The notes: generated by a model not told the origin, from the letters alone. A stretch of 17,572 bases of DNA from an uncultured Chloroflexota bacterium (GCA_937138275.1 CAKZOY010000181.1:1-17572), one strand, 5' to 3'. Counted from the stretch's first letter, positions 6,168-13,155 are shown. Program-made: numbers and translations.

Positions 6168-6404
6168 ATGAGAATCTGGATCAAACTTCTGGCAACCTAT
6201 CAGAAATATTTGCCTCCCGATTGCTCTTCCTCTGCGTATGAGATGGAAGTCCCTCCGGATGCCCGGGTAGAGGACATTCTGGCCCAATTGCCAGTGCCAC
6301 TGGATGAGAGCGTCGTCCTGGTCAACGGCCGTACCCCCCAGCCCGGCCAGACCCTGCAGGAGGGAGACGTTCTCTGCCTCTTCCCCGCCGTCGCCGGAGG
6401 GTGA
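6168..6404 (+). CDS. MoaD/ThiS-family sulfur carrier
   Basis: 78-residue ubiquitin-fold protein ending in the diagnostic Gly-Gly (PAVAGG), the site of adenylation and thiocarboxylation in MoaD, which donates sulfur for the dithiolene of molybdopterin/tungstopterin. VLVNGRTPQPGQTLQEGDVLCLFP is the typical MoaD core. Its position before a tungsten-type aldehyde oxidoreductase fits a cofactor role for that enzyme (inference; MoaD-like genes often neighbour AOR genes). The frame is open upstream to 6102 but that stretch is repeat and promoter sequence, so ATG 6168 is the start. No Shine-Dalgarno is visible, in keeping with a leaderless message. ThiS cannot be excluded from sequence alone. Confidence 0.87.
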   Translation: MRIWIKLLATYQKYLPPDCSSSAYEMEVPPDARVEDILAQLPVPLDESVVLVNGRTPQPGQTLQEGDVLCLFPAVAGG

Positions 6405-6416
6405 TTTTGGAAATAA

Positions 6417-6507
6417 CCACAAAGAACACAAAGACTCCCACGAAGGACCCGAAGAAGAATTTTTGTGTACTTCGTGTCCTTTGTGAAATCCTTCGTGTCC
6501 TTGGTGG
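6417..6507. repeat. CACAAAG/CACGAAG inverted repeat
   Basis: Ends 6417-6433 and 6491-6507 are inverted copies (14 of 17 match) of CCACAAAGAACACAAAG. Between them the units (A/G)GGACAC(A/G)AAG and CACGAAGGAC recur in both orientations. It forms a long imperfect hairpin in the gap between the MoaD-like gene and AOR, upstream of the AOR ribosome site, so it would be present in a joint transcript. AT-richer than the surrounding genes. Confidence 0.6.
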
Positions 6508-6540
6508 TGAAAAAACTCTTCTACCCCACAGGAGGTTGTA

Positions 6541-8370
6541 ATGTACGGCTGGAACGGCAGAATCCTCCGCGTCAATCTCTCCACCGGAAAGGTCTCCGTT
6601 GAAGAGGTGGACCCCAAAGTGGCGAAAGACTTCATCGGCGGGCGGGGCTGGGGCATCCGCTATCTCTACGATGAGGTGGACCCCAGAGTGGATCCCCTCT
6701 CACCGGAGAACAAACTCATCTTCGCCGCCGGGCTCCTGACCGCCACCCCCGTCCCCACCGGCAACCGCTATATGGTGGTCACCAAATCCCCCCTGACCGG
6801 CGCGCTGACCGCATCCAACTCCGGCGGCTTCTTCCCCACCGAGATGAAGCGCACCGGCTTTGACCTCTTCATCTTTGAGGGACGGGCCGAGCGTCCGGTC
6901 TATCTCTGGGTCCACGACGACCACGTGGAAATCCGCCCCGCCGACCATATCTGGGGGAAAATGGTCTTTGAGACCGAGGACATTATCCGCGCCGAGACGG
7001 ACCCCCGGGCCCGCATCGCCTGTATCGGCCCGGCAGGGGAGCGACTGGCCCCCGTCGCGGCAATTCTGAACGATAAGCACCGCGCCGCCGCCCGCTCCGG
7101 CGTGGGCGCCGTCATGGGCTCCAAGAACCTCAAGGCTGTCGCCGTGCGCGGCACCCGGCGCGTCCCACTGGCCCATCCCCGAGAACTGAAAGATCTCGCC
7201 GACCAGGTAGTGGAGGAAGTCAAACAAGCGGTGGCAGCCGGAAAATCCACCCTGCGAACCTACGGTACGGCCTACGTGCCCCCCGTCACCAACGAAGTGG
7301 GCATCCTCCCAACCTACAACTTCCGGACAGGAGTCTTCGCCGGGGCGGAGGCCATCTCCGGCAAAGTGCTCAGCGAGAAGTACCTGATCCGGCCCAAGGC
7401 CTGCTACGGTTGCCCCATCGCCTGCGGCCGGCTGACGCGCGTGGACGACCCCGTTTTCGGCGGCGAGGGCGAGGGGCCGGAGTACGAGACCATCGGCTCC
7501 TTCGGCAGTGCCTGCGGCGTGGACAACCTGGCTGCCATCGCCAAGGCCAACTACCTCTGCAACGAACTGGGCCTGGATACCATTTCCACCGGAGTGACCA
7601 TCGCCTGCGCGATGGAGATGTACGAACTGGGCCTGATCCCCGAATCCGACATCGGCCGCCCCCTGCGCTTCGGCGACGCGCAGGCGGTGGTGGAGATGGT
7701 CCGGTTGGCCGGAATGCGCGAAGGCTTTGGCGACCTCATTGCCCAGGGAAGTTACCGTCTGGCCTCCCACTACGGCCATCCGGAGTTCTCCATGTCGGCC
7801 AAGAAGCAGGAGTTCCCCGCCTACGACCCGCGCGGCGCGCAGGGGATGGGCCTCCTCTACGCCACCTCCAACATCGGCGCGTCCCATATGCGGGGAGACA
7901 TCGCCTACATGGAGGTGTTCGGCGTCCCCAAGAAACTGGACCCCCTCTCGGTGGACGACAAGCCGCGAATGGTGAAGTACTTTGAGGACATCTTCGCCAT
8001 CGTGGATTCGGCCGGTCTCTGCGTCTTCCTGGCTATCCGCTATCTCTTTGAGCCGACGTACAACGTGGAGCCGGTGCGCATCACCCGGCTGATGGAGTAC
8101 GCCACCGGTGCTGGCTACGACGAGGAGACGCTCCTGAGGGCCGGGGACCGGGTTTACACCCTGGAGCGGATGTTCCTGGTGCGGGCTGGCTTCTCCCGCG
8201 CCGACGACACCCTGCCGCCGCGCATGCTCCGGGAGCCGATGCCCGACGGCCCGGCGAAGGGGCGGGTGGTGGAACTGGACCGGATGCTCCCGGAGTTCTA
8301 CCGCCTGCGGGGCTGGGACGAAAACGGCGTCCCGACCCGGGAGAAGTTGGCCGAACTGGGATTGCTGTGA
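6541..8370 (+). CDS. aor: Tungsten-type aldehyde:ferredoxin oxidoreductase
   Basis: 609-residue AOR-family enzyme: oxidises aldehydes to carboxylates with ferredoxin as acceptor at a tungsto-bis-pterin site with one [4Fe-4S] cluster. Order: AFOR N domain (about 1-205, with IGGRGWGIRYLYDE and PTGNRYMVVTKSPLTG), then the C domain. Cluster ligands are Cys288, Cys291, Cys295 (CYGCPIAC) and Cys494; as I recall, these numbers are identical to those of the Pyrococcus furiosus enzyme. Pterin motifs are NELGLD and DSAGLC (489-494); the conserved acid and His appear as GPEYET (from Gly312) and SHMRGD (His449). A perfect AGGAGG lies 5 nt before ATG 6541. Substrate is unknown. No adjacent ferredoxin gene is seen, unlike some bacterial AOR operons with electron-transfer partners. 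Confidence 0.95.
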   Translation: MYGWNGRILRVNLSTGKVSVEEVDPKVAKDFIGGRGWGIRYLYDEVDPRVDPLSPENKLIFAAGLLTATPVPTGNRYMVVTKSPLTGALTASNSGGFFPTEMKRTGFDLFIFEGRAERPVYLWVHDDHVEIRPADHIWGKMVFETEDIIRAETDPRARIACIGPAGERLAPVAAILNDKHRAAARSGVGAVMGSKNLKAVAVRGTRRVPLAHPRELKDLADQVVEEVKQAVAAGKSTLRTYGTAYVPPVTNEVGILPTYNFRTGVFAGAEAISGKVLSEKYLIRPKACYGCPIACGRLTRVDDPVFGGEGEGPEYETIGSFGSACGVDNLAAIAKANYLCNELGLDTISTGVTIACAMEMYELGLIPESDIGRPLRFGDAQAVVEMVRLAGMREGFGDLIAQGSYRLASHYGHPEFSMSAKKQEFPAYDPRGAQGMGLLYATSNIGASHMRGDIAYMEVFGVPKKLDPLSVDDKPRMVKYFEDIFAIVDSAGLCVFLAIRYLFEPTYNVEPVRITRLMEYATGAGYDEETLLRAGDRVYTLERMFLVRAGFSRADDTLPPRMLREPMPDGPAKGRVVELDRMLPEFYRLRGWDENGVPTREKLAELGLL

Positions 8371-8373
8371 AGA

Positions 8374-8408
8374 ACGGGCGGGCAGCGGCGAAGCCGCTGC
8401 CCGCCCGT
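8374..8408. terminator. Perfect GAA-triloop hairpin between AOR and SDR genes
   Basis: Arms 8374-8389 and 8393-8408 (16 bp, no mismatch) around GAA, starting 3 nt after the AOR stop. On the plus strand CGCTTCTTTCTGG follows, a broken T tract, and then the SDR ribosome site GGAGGAG. It could terminate partly or stabilise the AOR message end. The tip has the same GGC-GAA-GCC core as the intergenic repeats. Confidence 0.6.
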
Positions 8409-8428
8409 CGCTTCTTTCTGGAGGAGCC

Positions 8429-9217
8429 ATGAATCTGGGATTGCAGGACAAAGTCGCGCTGGTCACCGCCGCCAGCCGCGGGCTGGGGCGCGCGGTGGCG
8501 ATGGAACTGGCCCGGGAAGGGGCGCGGGTCGCCATCTGCGCCCGGCAGGAAGGGCCCCTGAGCGAGGCCGCCGACGCGATCCGTCAGACCACGGGCGCCG
8601 AAATCCTCGCCGTCCCCGCCGACGTCTCCGATCCGCAGGGGGTGGAACGGGTGGTGGAGGCCACGCTCTCCCGCTTCGGCCGGATAGACATTCTGGTCAC
8701 CAACGCGGGCGGCCCACCGCCCGGCCGCTTCCTGGATTTCACCCCCGCCGACTGGGAGGCCGCCGTTCAACTTACCCTGATGAGCGTCGTCCGCCTCTGC
8801 TACGCCGTCGTCCCCACCATGCGCGCCCAGAAGAGCGGCTCCATCGTCGCTATGACCTCCGTCAGCGTCAAACAGCCGCTCCCCAATCTGATTCTCTCCA
8901 ACAGCCTGCGTCTGGCGGTCGTCGGGCTGGTCAAGACGCTGGCTGACGAACTGGCCCCCGACGGCATCCGCGTCAACGCCGTCTGCCCGGGGTGGACGAA
9001 GACAGAGCGGGTGGAGCAACTCCTGCGCGACCGCGCCGCCCGCAACGGTACATCCGTGGAGGAAGAGGAGGCGAAAATCACCGCCGCCATCCCGCTGGGC
9101 CGGATGGCGACGCCGGAGGAATTTGCCCGCGCGGTCGCCTTTCTATCTTCCCCCGCGGCATCCTACATCACCGGAATCAGTCTGCTGGTGGACGGGGGGC
9201 TCTACCGGGGAGTGTGA
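8429..9217 (+). CDS. SDR-family oxidoreductase lacking the YxxxK pair
   Basis: 262-residue Rossmann-fold short-chain dehydrogenase. TAASRGLG (from Thr13) binds the dinucleotide phosphate, DVSD (from Asp65) and TNAGG follow, and the C-terminal GISLLVDGGLY is standard for FabG-like proteins. Catalytic Ser144 is present, but where SDRs have Tyr-x3-Lys this protein has Ser157 and Arg161 (LSNSLRLAVVGLVK). Such proteins form a recognisable divergent group usually labelled 3-oxoacyl-ACP reductase (recalled), and their reaction is unproven. GGAGGAG lies 2-4 nt before ATG 8429. The stop overlaps the next start (ATGA-type), so it leads a coupled gene chain. It may or may not be co-transcribed with aor across the hairpin. 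Confidence 0.88.
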   Translation: MNLGLQDKVALVTAASRGLGRAVAMELAREGARVAICARQEGPLSEAADAIRQTTGAEILAVPADVSDPQGVERVVEATLSRFGRIDILVTNAGGPPPGRFLDFTPADWEAAVQLTLMSVVRLCYAVVPTMRAQKSGSIVAMTSVSVKQPLPNLILSNSLRLAVVGLVKTLADELAPDGIRVNAVCPGWTKTERVEQLLRDRAARNGTSVEEEEAKITAAIPLGRMATPEEFARAVAFLSSPAASYITGISLLVDGGLYRGV

Positions 9218-9597
9218 TGGCGTCCGACCTGCCCGCCCGCTTCATCGGCGCTCCGGTGGAGGTCATTTACGACCGCCCGCCCGCGCTGGAGAAAAAGCCC
9301 GGCCCGCCCGACGGCTTTCTCTGGGAGGGGCGGATGTACCGCGTGGTGGCCGTTCTGGAAGAGTGGCACGATTACCACCTGCGGGGCAAAAGATGGGCCT
9401 TCTACGTCAAGGAGCGGGGCTCGTACCGGGCCAAGGCCGCCGAACGGCGCGGCACATGGGGCGTGGGGCGGGATTACTACCGCGTTCGCACAACGGAGGG
9501 GGAAGTCTTTGACCTCTACTACGACCGCGCGCCCGGAGGGCCGGACAAGCGAAAAGGGGCGTGGTTCCTGTGGCGGCAGGTGGTGGAGAACCCTTGA
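9217..9597 (+). CDS. DUF6504-like small protein
   Basis: 126 residues. The start ATG shares its A with the TGA stop of the SDR gene. The visible pattern is EVIYDRPPALEKKPGPPDGFLWEGRMYRVVAVLEEWHDY, then YVKERGSYRAKA, then YYRVRTTEGEVFDLYYDRAPGG and WFLWRQVVE: a small all-beta protein rich in Trp, Tyr and Arg, with the FLW-G-R-Y-V and LYYDRA landmarks I associate with DUF6504. That family is of unknown function, seen in Actinobacteria and Chloroflexota, sometimes by DNA-repair genes (recalled, not checked). No signal peptide or membrane segment. Neighbours suggest a link with the AlkZ-related gene that begins at its stop codon. Confidence 0.75.
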   Translation: MASDLPARFIGAPVEVIYDRPPALEKKPGPPDGFLWEGRMYRVVAVLEEWHDYHLRGKRWAFYVKERGSYRAKAAERRGTWGVGRDYYRVRTTEGEVFDLYYDRAPGGPDKRKGAWFLWRQVVENP

Positions 9598-10484
9598 AAG
9601 TTGACGAGATAGCGCGCGACGCGCTTCTGCGCCTCCGCGAGCACAACTACCGGCGCACTTCCCAGCGCCGTCTGCGCAGTCCCGACGAGGCGCGGGCGTT
9701 CGTGGAGGAGGTGGGGTTCTGCCATTTCTGGCCCATCGTGGGGGCCGAGTTGCCCAACCTCTTCCACGCCATCGCCGGGCGGGTGCGTCCCGTCCCGATG
9801 GAGCACCACGATCCCGACGGCAGTCGCTGCTGGGAGTGGAAAGACAACTCCCTGGGCCGGCGCTGGTGGTACTACGGCAAATACCTGCGCCGTCGGGCCA
9901 CCCTCATCTCGCTGGAGTTTCTCCCGTACTTCTATGCCTGCAGCGAGAACTATGGCTCCCCCGATGACTACCTGCAGGAGTATCTGGAGGGACGGCTGAC
10001 CGCCGAGGCGAAGGCGGTCTACGAGGCATTGCTGGAACACGGCCCGCTGGACACGGTGCAACTCCGGCGGGCAGCGCGGATGAGCGCCGAAAGCGCCAAG
10101 AGCCGTTTTGACCGGGCGCTGGTGGAACTGGAGGTGGGGCTGAAGGTGCTCCCGGTGGGGGTGGCGGAGGCGGGCGCCTGGCACTACGCGTTCATCTACG
10201 ACCTGCTCATCCGCCACCTGCCCGACATCCCCGAACGGGCGCGAGGAATCTCCCGCGCCGAGGCTCGGCGGGCCATCGTCCTGCGCTACCTGGAGACCGT
10301 CGTTTTTGCCGAACCGGCGATGATCGCCCGCGTCTTCCACGTCCTGCACTGGACGCCCACCGAACTGGAGCGCATCATCCAGCGGTTGCTGCAGGAGGGG
10401 GCGGCGCGCGGGGTGGAGGCGCCGGGCTGGTCCCGCCCGCAACTGGTCGCCGCGCGGGCGCTGGAACGGAGCGTTGCGTTCTAA
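9594..10484 (+). CDS. AlkZ-related winged-helix protein
   Basis: 296 residues from TTG 9594, whose last two bases begin the TGA of the preceding gene (TTGA overlap); GGTGGTGGAG lies 5 nt upstream, and no ATG gives a sensible alternative start. Landmarks: RRLRSPDEARAFVEEVGFCHFWPI, ELPNLFHAIAGRVRPVP, then DPDGSRCWEWKD and RRWWYYGKYLRRRATLIS, followed by winged-helix-like stretches (LLEHGPLDTVQLRRAARMS at about 145-163 and LHWTPTELERIIQRLL near the C-terminus). This resembles proteins labelled AlkZ-related, distant relatives of HTH-fold DNA glycosylases that unhook crosslinks; I see no QxQ-type catalytic motif, so glycosylase activity is not claimed. It may bind or process damaged DNA (inference). 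Confidence 0.72.
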   Translation: MKVDEIARDALLRLREHNYRRTSQRRLRSPDEARAFVEEVGFCHFWPIVGAELPNLFHAIAGRVRPVPMEHHDPDGSRCWEWKDNSLGRRWWYYGKYLRRRATLISLEFLPYFYACSENYGSPDDYLQEYLEGRLTAEAKAVYEALLEHGPLDTVQLRRAARMSAESAKSRFDRALVELEVGLKVLPVGVAEAGAWHYAFIYDLLIRHLPDIPERARGISRAEARRAIVLRYLETVVFAEPAMIARVFHVLHWTPTELERIIQRLLQEGAARGVEAPGWSRPQLVAARALERSVAF

Positions 10485-11978
10485 ATGTCTGCCCACATCC
10501 GGGGACAATTCCGACCGCTCTGGGAATGGGCCGGGCTGGCCGTCGCCCTGGGGGCCGGGGTTTTCCTGGCCCGCGCCCCCCTGACGGCGACCGTCGCCCT
10601 GATCGGCCTGGCCCTTCTGCTCGTCGGGACGGTCGCCGAGCCGCTGGTGGGGCTGGTGGCGGGGGCCTTCCTGGGGCTCCTGCGCGCCTATCTCCAGACC
10701 GAAGTCCCCCAGATTCCCGCGCAGGTCGGCCATCTCTTCATCGCCCTGGCCCTGGCGTCCCACTGGGCGCGCGGCCTGCTCCGACGCGACCTCCCCCTCC
10801 CCCTGGAACGGCCCCATCCCGCCTTCCCGCTCTTTTTGCCCCTGCTGGCCTTCCTGGGCGTCGCGATGCTCTCCCTGTGGAACGCCACCGACCCTTTCCT
10901 GAGTTACGGCCTGCCGGAACTGGTCAAGTGGGCCGAGATGGGCCTCATCCTCTGGCTGGTGGCCGAACGGGCCGATGCCCATCGTCTCCCTTGGCTGGTG
11001 GCGGGAGTGGTCGCCATCGGAGTCTTCCAGGCCGCGGTGGGCCTCTACCAGTTCGGCCTGCGCGGGGAGGGCCCCGAACATTTCCTCATCCCTGGCACTC
11101 CCTTCTACCGCGCCTACGGCACCTTTGAACAGCCCAACCCGTACGCCGGGACGATGGGGATGCTCCTGGCGCTGACGGTCGGCATCGGAGGGGCACGGTT
11201 CTTCTCCCGACCGGCCCGGCGGGAATGGCCCGGCCTGATCCTGCTGGCCGCGGCCGGTGGCCTGATGGCGGCGGCGCTCATTGCGTCGTGGAGCCGGGGG
11301 GCGTGGATCGGCTTTGCGGCGGCAGCAGGCGCGATCGCCCTGGCGCTCCCCCGCCGGGCCCGCTGGGGAATACTGCTGGCGGGGGTACTGGTAGTCCTGT
11401 TCCTGGCCCTCTACGCCGCCGGGCTGCTACCGGCCCGCGTCGTCGCCCGGCTCACTGATTTCGCCGCCGACCTGCGCATTCAGGACGTGCGCGGTGTGGG
11501 GATCAGCAGCGCCAACTACGCGGTGATAGAGCGCCTGGCCCACTGGCGGAGCGCGCTGGAGATGTGGCGGTACCATTTCTGGACCGGAGTCGGTTTCGGG
11601 GGGTACGAGCCGGCCTATCCGGCGTTCGCGCTGATCAACTGGCCGATCGCCCTGGGACACGCCCATAACATCTACCTGAACCTGCTGGCGGAGACGGGGC
11701 TGATTGGCCTGAGCGTCTATCTGCTTTTCTGGGGACTGGTCTTCGGATGGACCTGGCGGGCAACCCGCCGCGCGGACGGCCTGGCCCGGGGGGTGGCGAT
11801 TGGCTTGCTGGGAGCGTGGACCCAGTTGACCGTCCATCACTTCTTTGATAACCTCTACGTCAACAACGTCCATCTCCTGATCGGCCTGTTCCTGGGCATA
11901 CTGGCAGTCGTCCGGGGGAGCACCGTACCGCCGCCTCGTATGGGTAGGTTTTTGGGGCGGCCCTCCTCGGGCGCTTAA
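10485..11978 (+). CDS. O-antigen ligase / polymerase-like membrane protein
   Basis: 497-residue polytopic membrane protein of the WaaL/Wzy_C superfamily with roughly 12 hydrophobic segments. Two family landmarks are present: SWSRGAW (Ser268-Trp274) and GHAHNIYLNLLAETG beginning at Gly391, the conserved His-bearing loop region, followed by the final membrane segments. Members transfer or polymerise lipid-linked glycans on the outer face of the membrane, or glycosylate proteins. In a presumed monoderm a cell-wall glycan or glycoprotein role is more likely than LPS (inference). ATG immediately follows the TAA of the previous gene, so it is translationally coupled and its own ribosome site is weak. 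No glycosyltransferase cluster is adjacent, which makes this an orphan ligase. Confidence 0.87.
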   Translation: MSAHIRGQFRPLWEWAGLAVALGAGVFLARAPLTATVALIGLALLLVGTVAEPLVGLVAGAFLGLLRAYLQTEVPQIPAQVGHLFIALALASHWARGLLRRDLPLPLERPHPAFPLFLPLLAFLGVAMLSLWNATDPFLSYGLPELVKWAEMGLILWLVAERADAHRLPWLVAGVVAIGVFQAAVGLYQFGLRGEGPEHFLIPGTPFYRAYGTFEQPNPYAGTMGMLLALTVGIGGARFFSRPARREWPGLILLAAAGGLMAAALIASWSRGAWIGFAAAAGAIALALPRRARWGILLAGVLVVLFLALYAAGLLPARVVARLTDFAADLRIQDVRGVGISSANYAVIERLAHWRSALEMWRYHFWTGVGFGGYEPAYPAFALINWPIALGHAHNIYLNLLAETGLIGLSVYLLFWGLVFGWTWRATRRADGLARGVAIGLLGAWTQLTVHHFFDNLYVNNVHLLIGLFLGILAVVRGSTVPPPRMGRFLGRPSSGA

Positions 11979-11989
11979 GCCCCCTTTTT
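11969..11989 (+). terminator. Short hairpin plus T5 after the ligase gene
   Basis: GGGC (11969-11972) pairs with GCCC (11979-11982), followed by CC and TTTTT (11985-11989). The stop codon lies in the loop. An alternative GGGGC (11954-11958) can pair with GCCCC. The stem is short, but position and T run suit a terminator of the four-gene chain. Confidence 0.5.
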
Positions 11990-12121
11990 CTCAGGCCGAC
12001 CGTTTTGAGGTAGTCACTCCCATTATTGACCTTCCCATTGCCAAAGGAACCCTTTTAGCCGCTTCTTATGTAACCGGGCAAATTATCCCGGCAATAGCCG
12101 AAATCGCCTGTTGGCGGATAT
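11990..12121. other. Unassigned intergenic stretch
   Basis: No ORF, tRNA or clear promoter seen. It is AT-richer than its surroundings and holds only a small inverted repeat, CCGGG (12074-12078) with CCCGG (12087-12091). It separates the ligase gene from the second repeat cluster. Confidence 0.5.
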
Positions 12122-12230
12122 TAGCGCCCCCTCATCCCCCCAACCCCCTTCTCCCCCGCCGCGGCGGGGGAGAAGGGGGAGAAAATAAAGGTTTTGGCGC
12201 TGGCGGCCGAAGGCCGCCAGCGCCAAAACC
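12122..12230 (-). repeat. Composite double-palindrome repeat, copy B
   Basis: Inverted copy of 5716-5829. In plus-strand order: CCCCCTCATCCCCCC (complement of the tail block), a perfect 36-nt palindrome 12144-12179 (CCCCCTTCTCCCCCGC arms with CGCG centre), a short AT-rich linker, and a perfect hairpin with arms 12190-12208 and 12212-12230 around GAA. The hairpin core is identical to copy A, but since the whole unit is inverted, the triloop is flipped relative to its flanks. Confidence 0.8.
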
Positions 12231-12236
12231 CCCTGT

Positions 12237-12289
12237 AAGGGCAAGGCTTGTCCTTGCCCTTTCCTCCCCGTGCGGCCTCAACGGGGAGG
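12237..12289. repeat. AAGGGCAAGG hairpin and CCTCCCCGT-type repeat
   Basis: A perfect 10-bp inverted repeat (12237-12246 with 12252-12261, loop CTTGT) is followed by CCTCCCCGTGCGGCCTCAACGG and GAGGGGG, a shortened relative of the repeats at 141-200 and 5651-5708. The run would continue into GGGTAAGGGGG and GATGGGG if the adjacent 164-bp element were removed, so it appears to have been its target. Confidence 0.55.
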
Positions 12290-12300
12290 GGGTAAGGGGG

Positions 12301-12464
12301 CATAGGCGCAAACTTAAGCAGTTGGGTGGGCATCTGGCCGCGCCCCGCCCGACGCAAAACCGTCGGGCCATAGGGGCGGGTTTCAAACCCGCCCCTACCG
12401 GAGGGTTTCAGCCTCCGACGAACGGTCATTTTGCCCTTCTCGCCGCCTTAAGTTTGCGCTTATG
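12301..12464. mobile_element. 164-bp MITE-like element with 18-bp TIRs and 11-bp TSD
   Basis: The left end (from 12301) reads CATAGGCGCAAACTTAAG; the right end read on the other strand (from 12464) reads CATAAGCGCAAACTTAAG, 17 of 18 identical. Directly outside, GGGTAAGGGGG is present on both sides (12290-12300 and 12465-12475). Inside are three further hairpins: CCCGACG/CGTCGGG, TAGGGGCGGGTTT with its complement about 12371-12397, and CGGAGG/CCTCCG. No ORF. A non-autonomous element is the simplest reading; its partner transposase is not in this window. Confidence 0.75.
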
Positions 12465-12547
12465 GGGTAAGGGGGATGGGGTAAAGGGCCTTTAGCAACA
12501 AGAAAATCAATAAAAAGACGCTATCTCCTCAATGGTGAGGTATCGGA

Positions 12548-13147
12548 ATGACCCCACATTGCAAACCGAACGGGCGCGCCCTGGGATGGGAGCACCTGCG
12601 AACCGACTACCCGTATTCCTTCCGGCTCTTCCGCGTCCGGGAGGACACCGTGCGCTGGCCCGACGGTCAAATCCGGCCCTACGTTTATCTGGAGACGGCC
12701 GGCGCCGTATGGGTGGTCCCGGTGACCGCCGACGGGCGGGTCGTCCTCATCCGCCAGTTCCGCTACACCATAGATGACTGGTCGTGGGAACTGCCGGCCG
12801 GGGGCTTCCACGACTTCCAGGGCAGTCCGCTGGACCTGGCCCGGCGGGAACTGGCCGAGGAGGTCGGCGGTGAGAGCGACGACTGGGAATATCGGGGGTC
12901 CTTCCGCACGGGGGGCAGTCTGATAGACCAGATATGCCACATCGTCCTGGCGCGCGACGTTCGCCTCTCCCGGGAGCCGGATCGGGAAGCGGGGGAGATC
13001 ATAGAAGTGCACCCCGTGCCAGTTCCCCGCGCGCTGGAGATGGCCCGCAACGGCGAGATTGTAGATTGCCACAGTGCGCTGGCGCTCCTGCGCTGCGAAC
13101 CGGACCTGTGGGAAGCGCACCGCCGCGCCTATAGTCAGGAACGGTAA
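12548..13147 (+). CDS. Nudix hydrolase, ADP-ribose pyrophosphatase type
   Basis: 199 residues. The N-terminal beta region (YVYLETAGAVWVVPVTADGRVVLIRQFRYTIDDWSWELPAG) with the RQFRY and WELPAG landmarks is typical of ADP-ribose or nucleoside-diphosphate-sugar pyrophosphatases, which hydrolyse a pyrophosphate bond with Mg2+. The Nudix box runs from Gly86 to Gly107: R100-E101-L102 and E104-E105 with G107 are intact, but the first box Glu (position 7) is Gly92. The essential metal-binding RExxEE glutamates are kept, so activity is likely. ATG 12548 has GAGG about 7 nt upstream. It stands alone: the repeat cluster is upstream and the next gene has its own promoter. Exact substrate is open. Confidence 0.88.
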   Translation: MTPHCKPNGRALGWEHLRTDYPYSFRLFRVREDTVRWPDGQIRPYVYLETAGAVWVVPVTADGRVVLIRQFRYTIDDWSWELPAGGFHDFQGSPLDLARRELAEEVGGESDDWEYRGSFRTGGSLIDQICHIVLARDVRLSREPDREAGEIIEVHPVPVPRALEMARNGEIVDCHSALALLRCEPDLWEAHRRAYSQER

Positions 13148-13155
13148 CTTTCGGT

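Noticed and set aside
6700..8535. 611-codon open frame antisense to aor
   Set aside because: Low-complexity Gly/His/Val-rich translation mirroring aor codon structure; aor itself has all cofactor motifs and a perfect ribosome site.
9519..11081. 520-codon antisense open frame over the AlkZ-related and ligase genes
   Set aside because: Composition (Gln, Gly, Arg, His) is typical of an antisense shadow; the plus-strand genes are coupled and family-recognisable.
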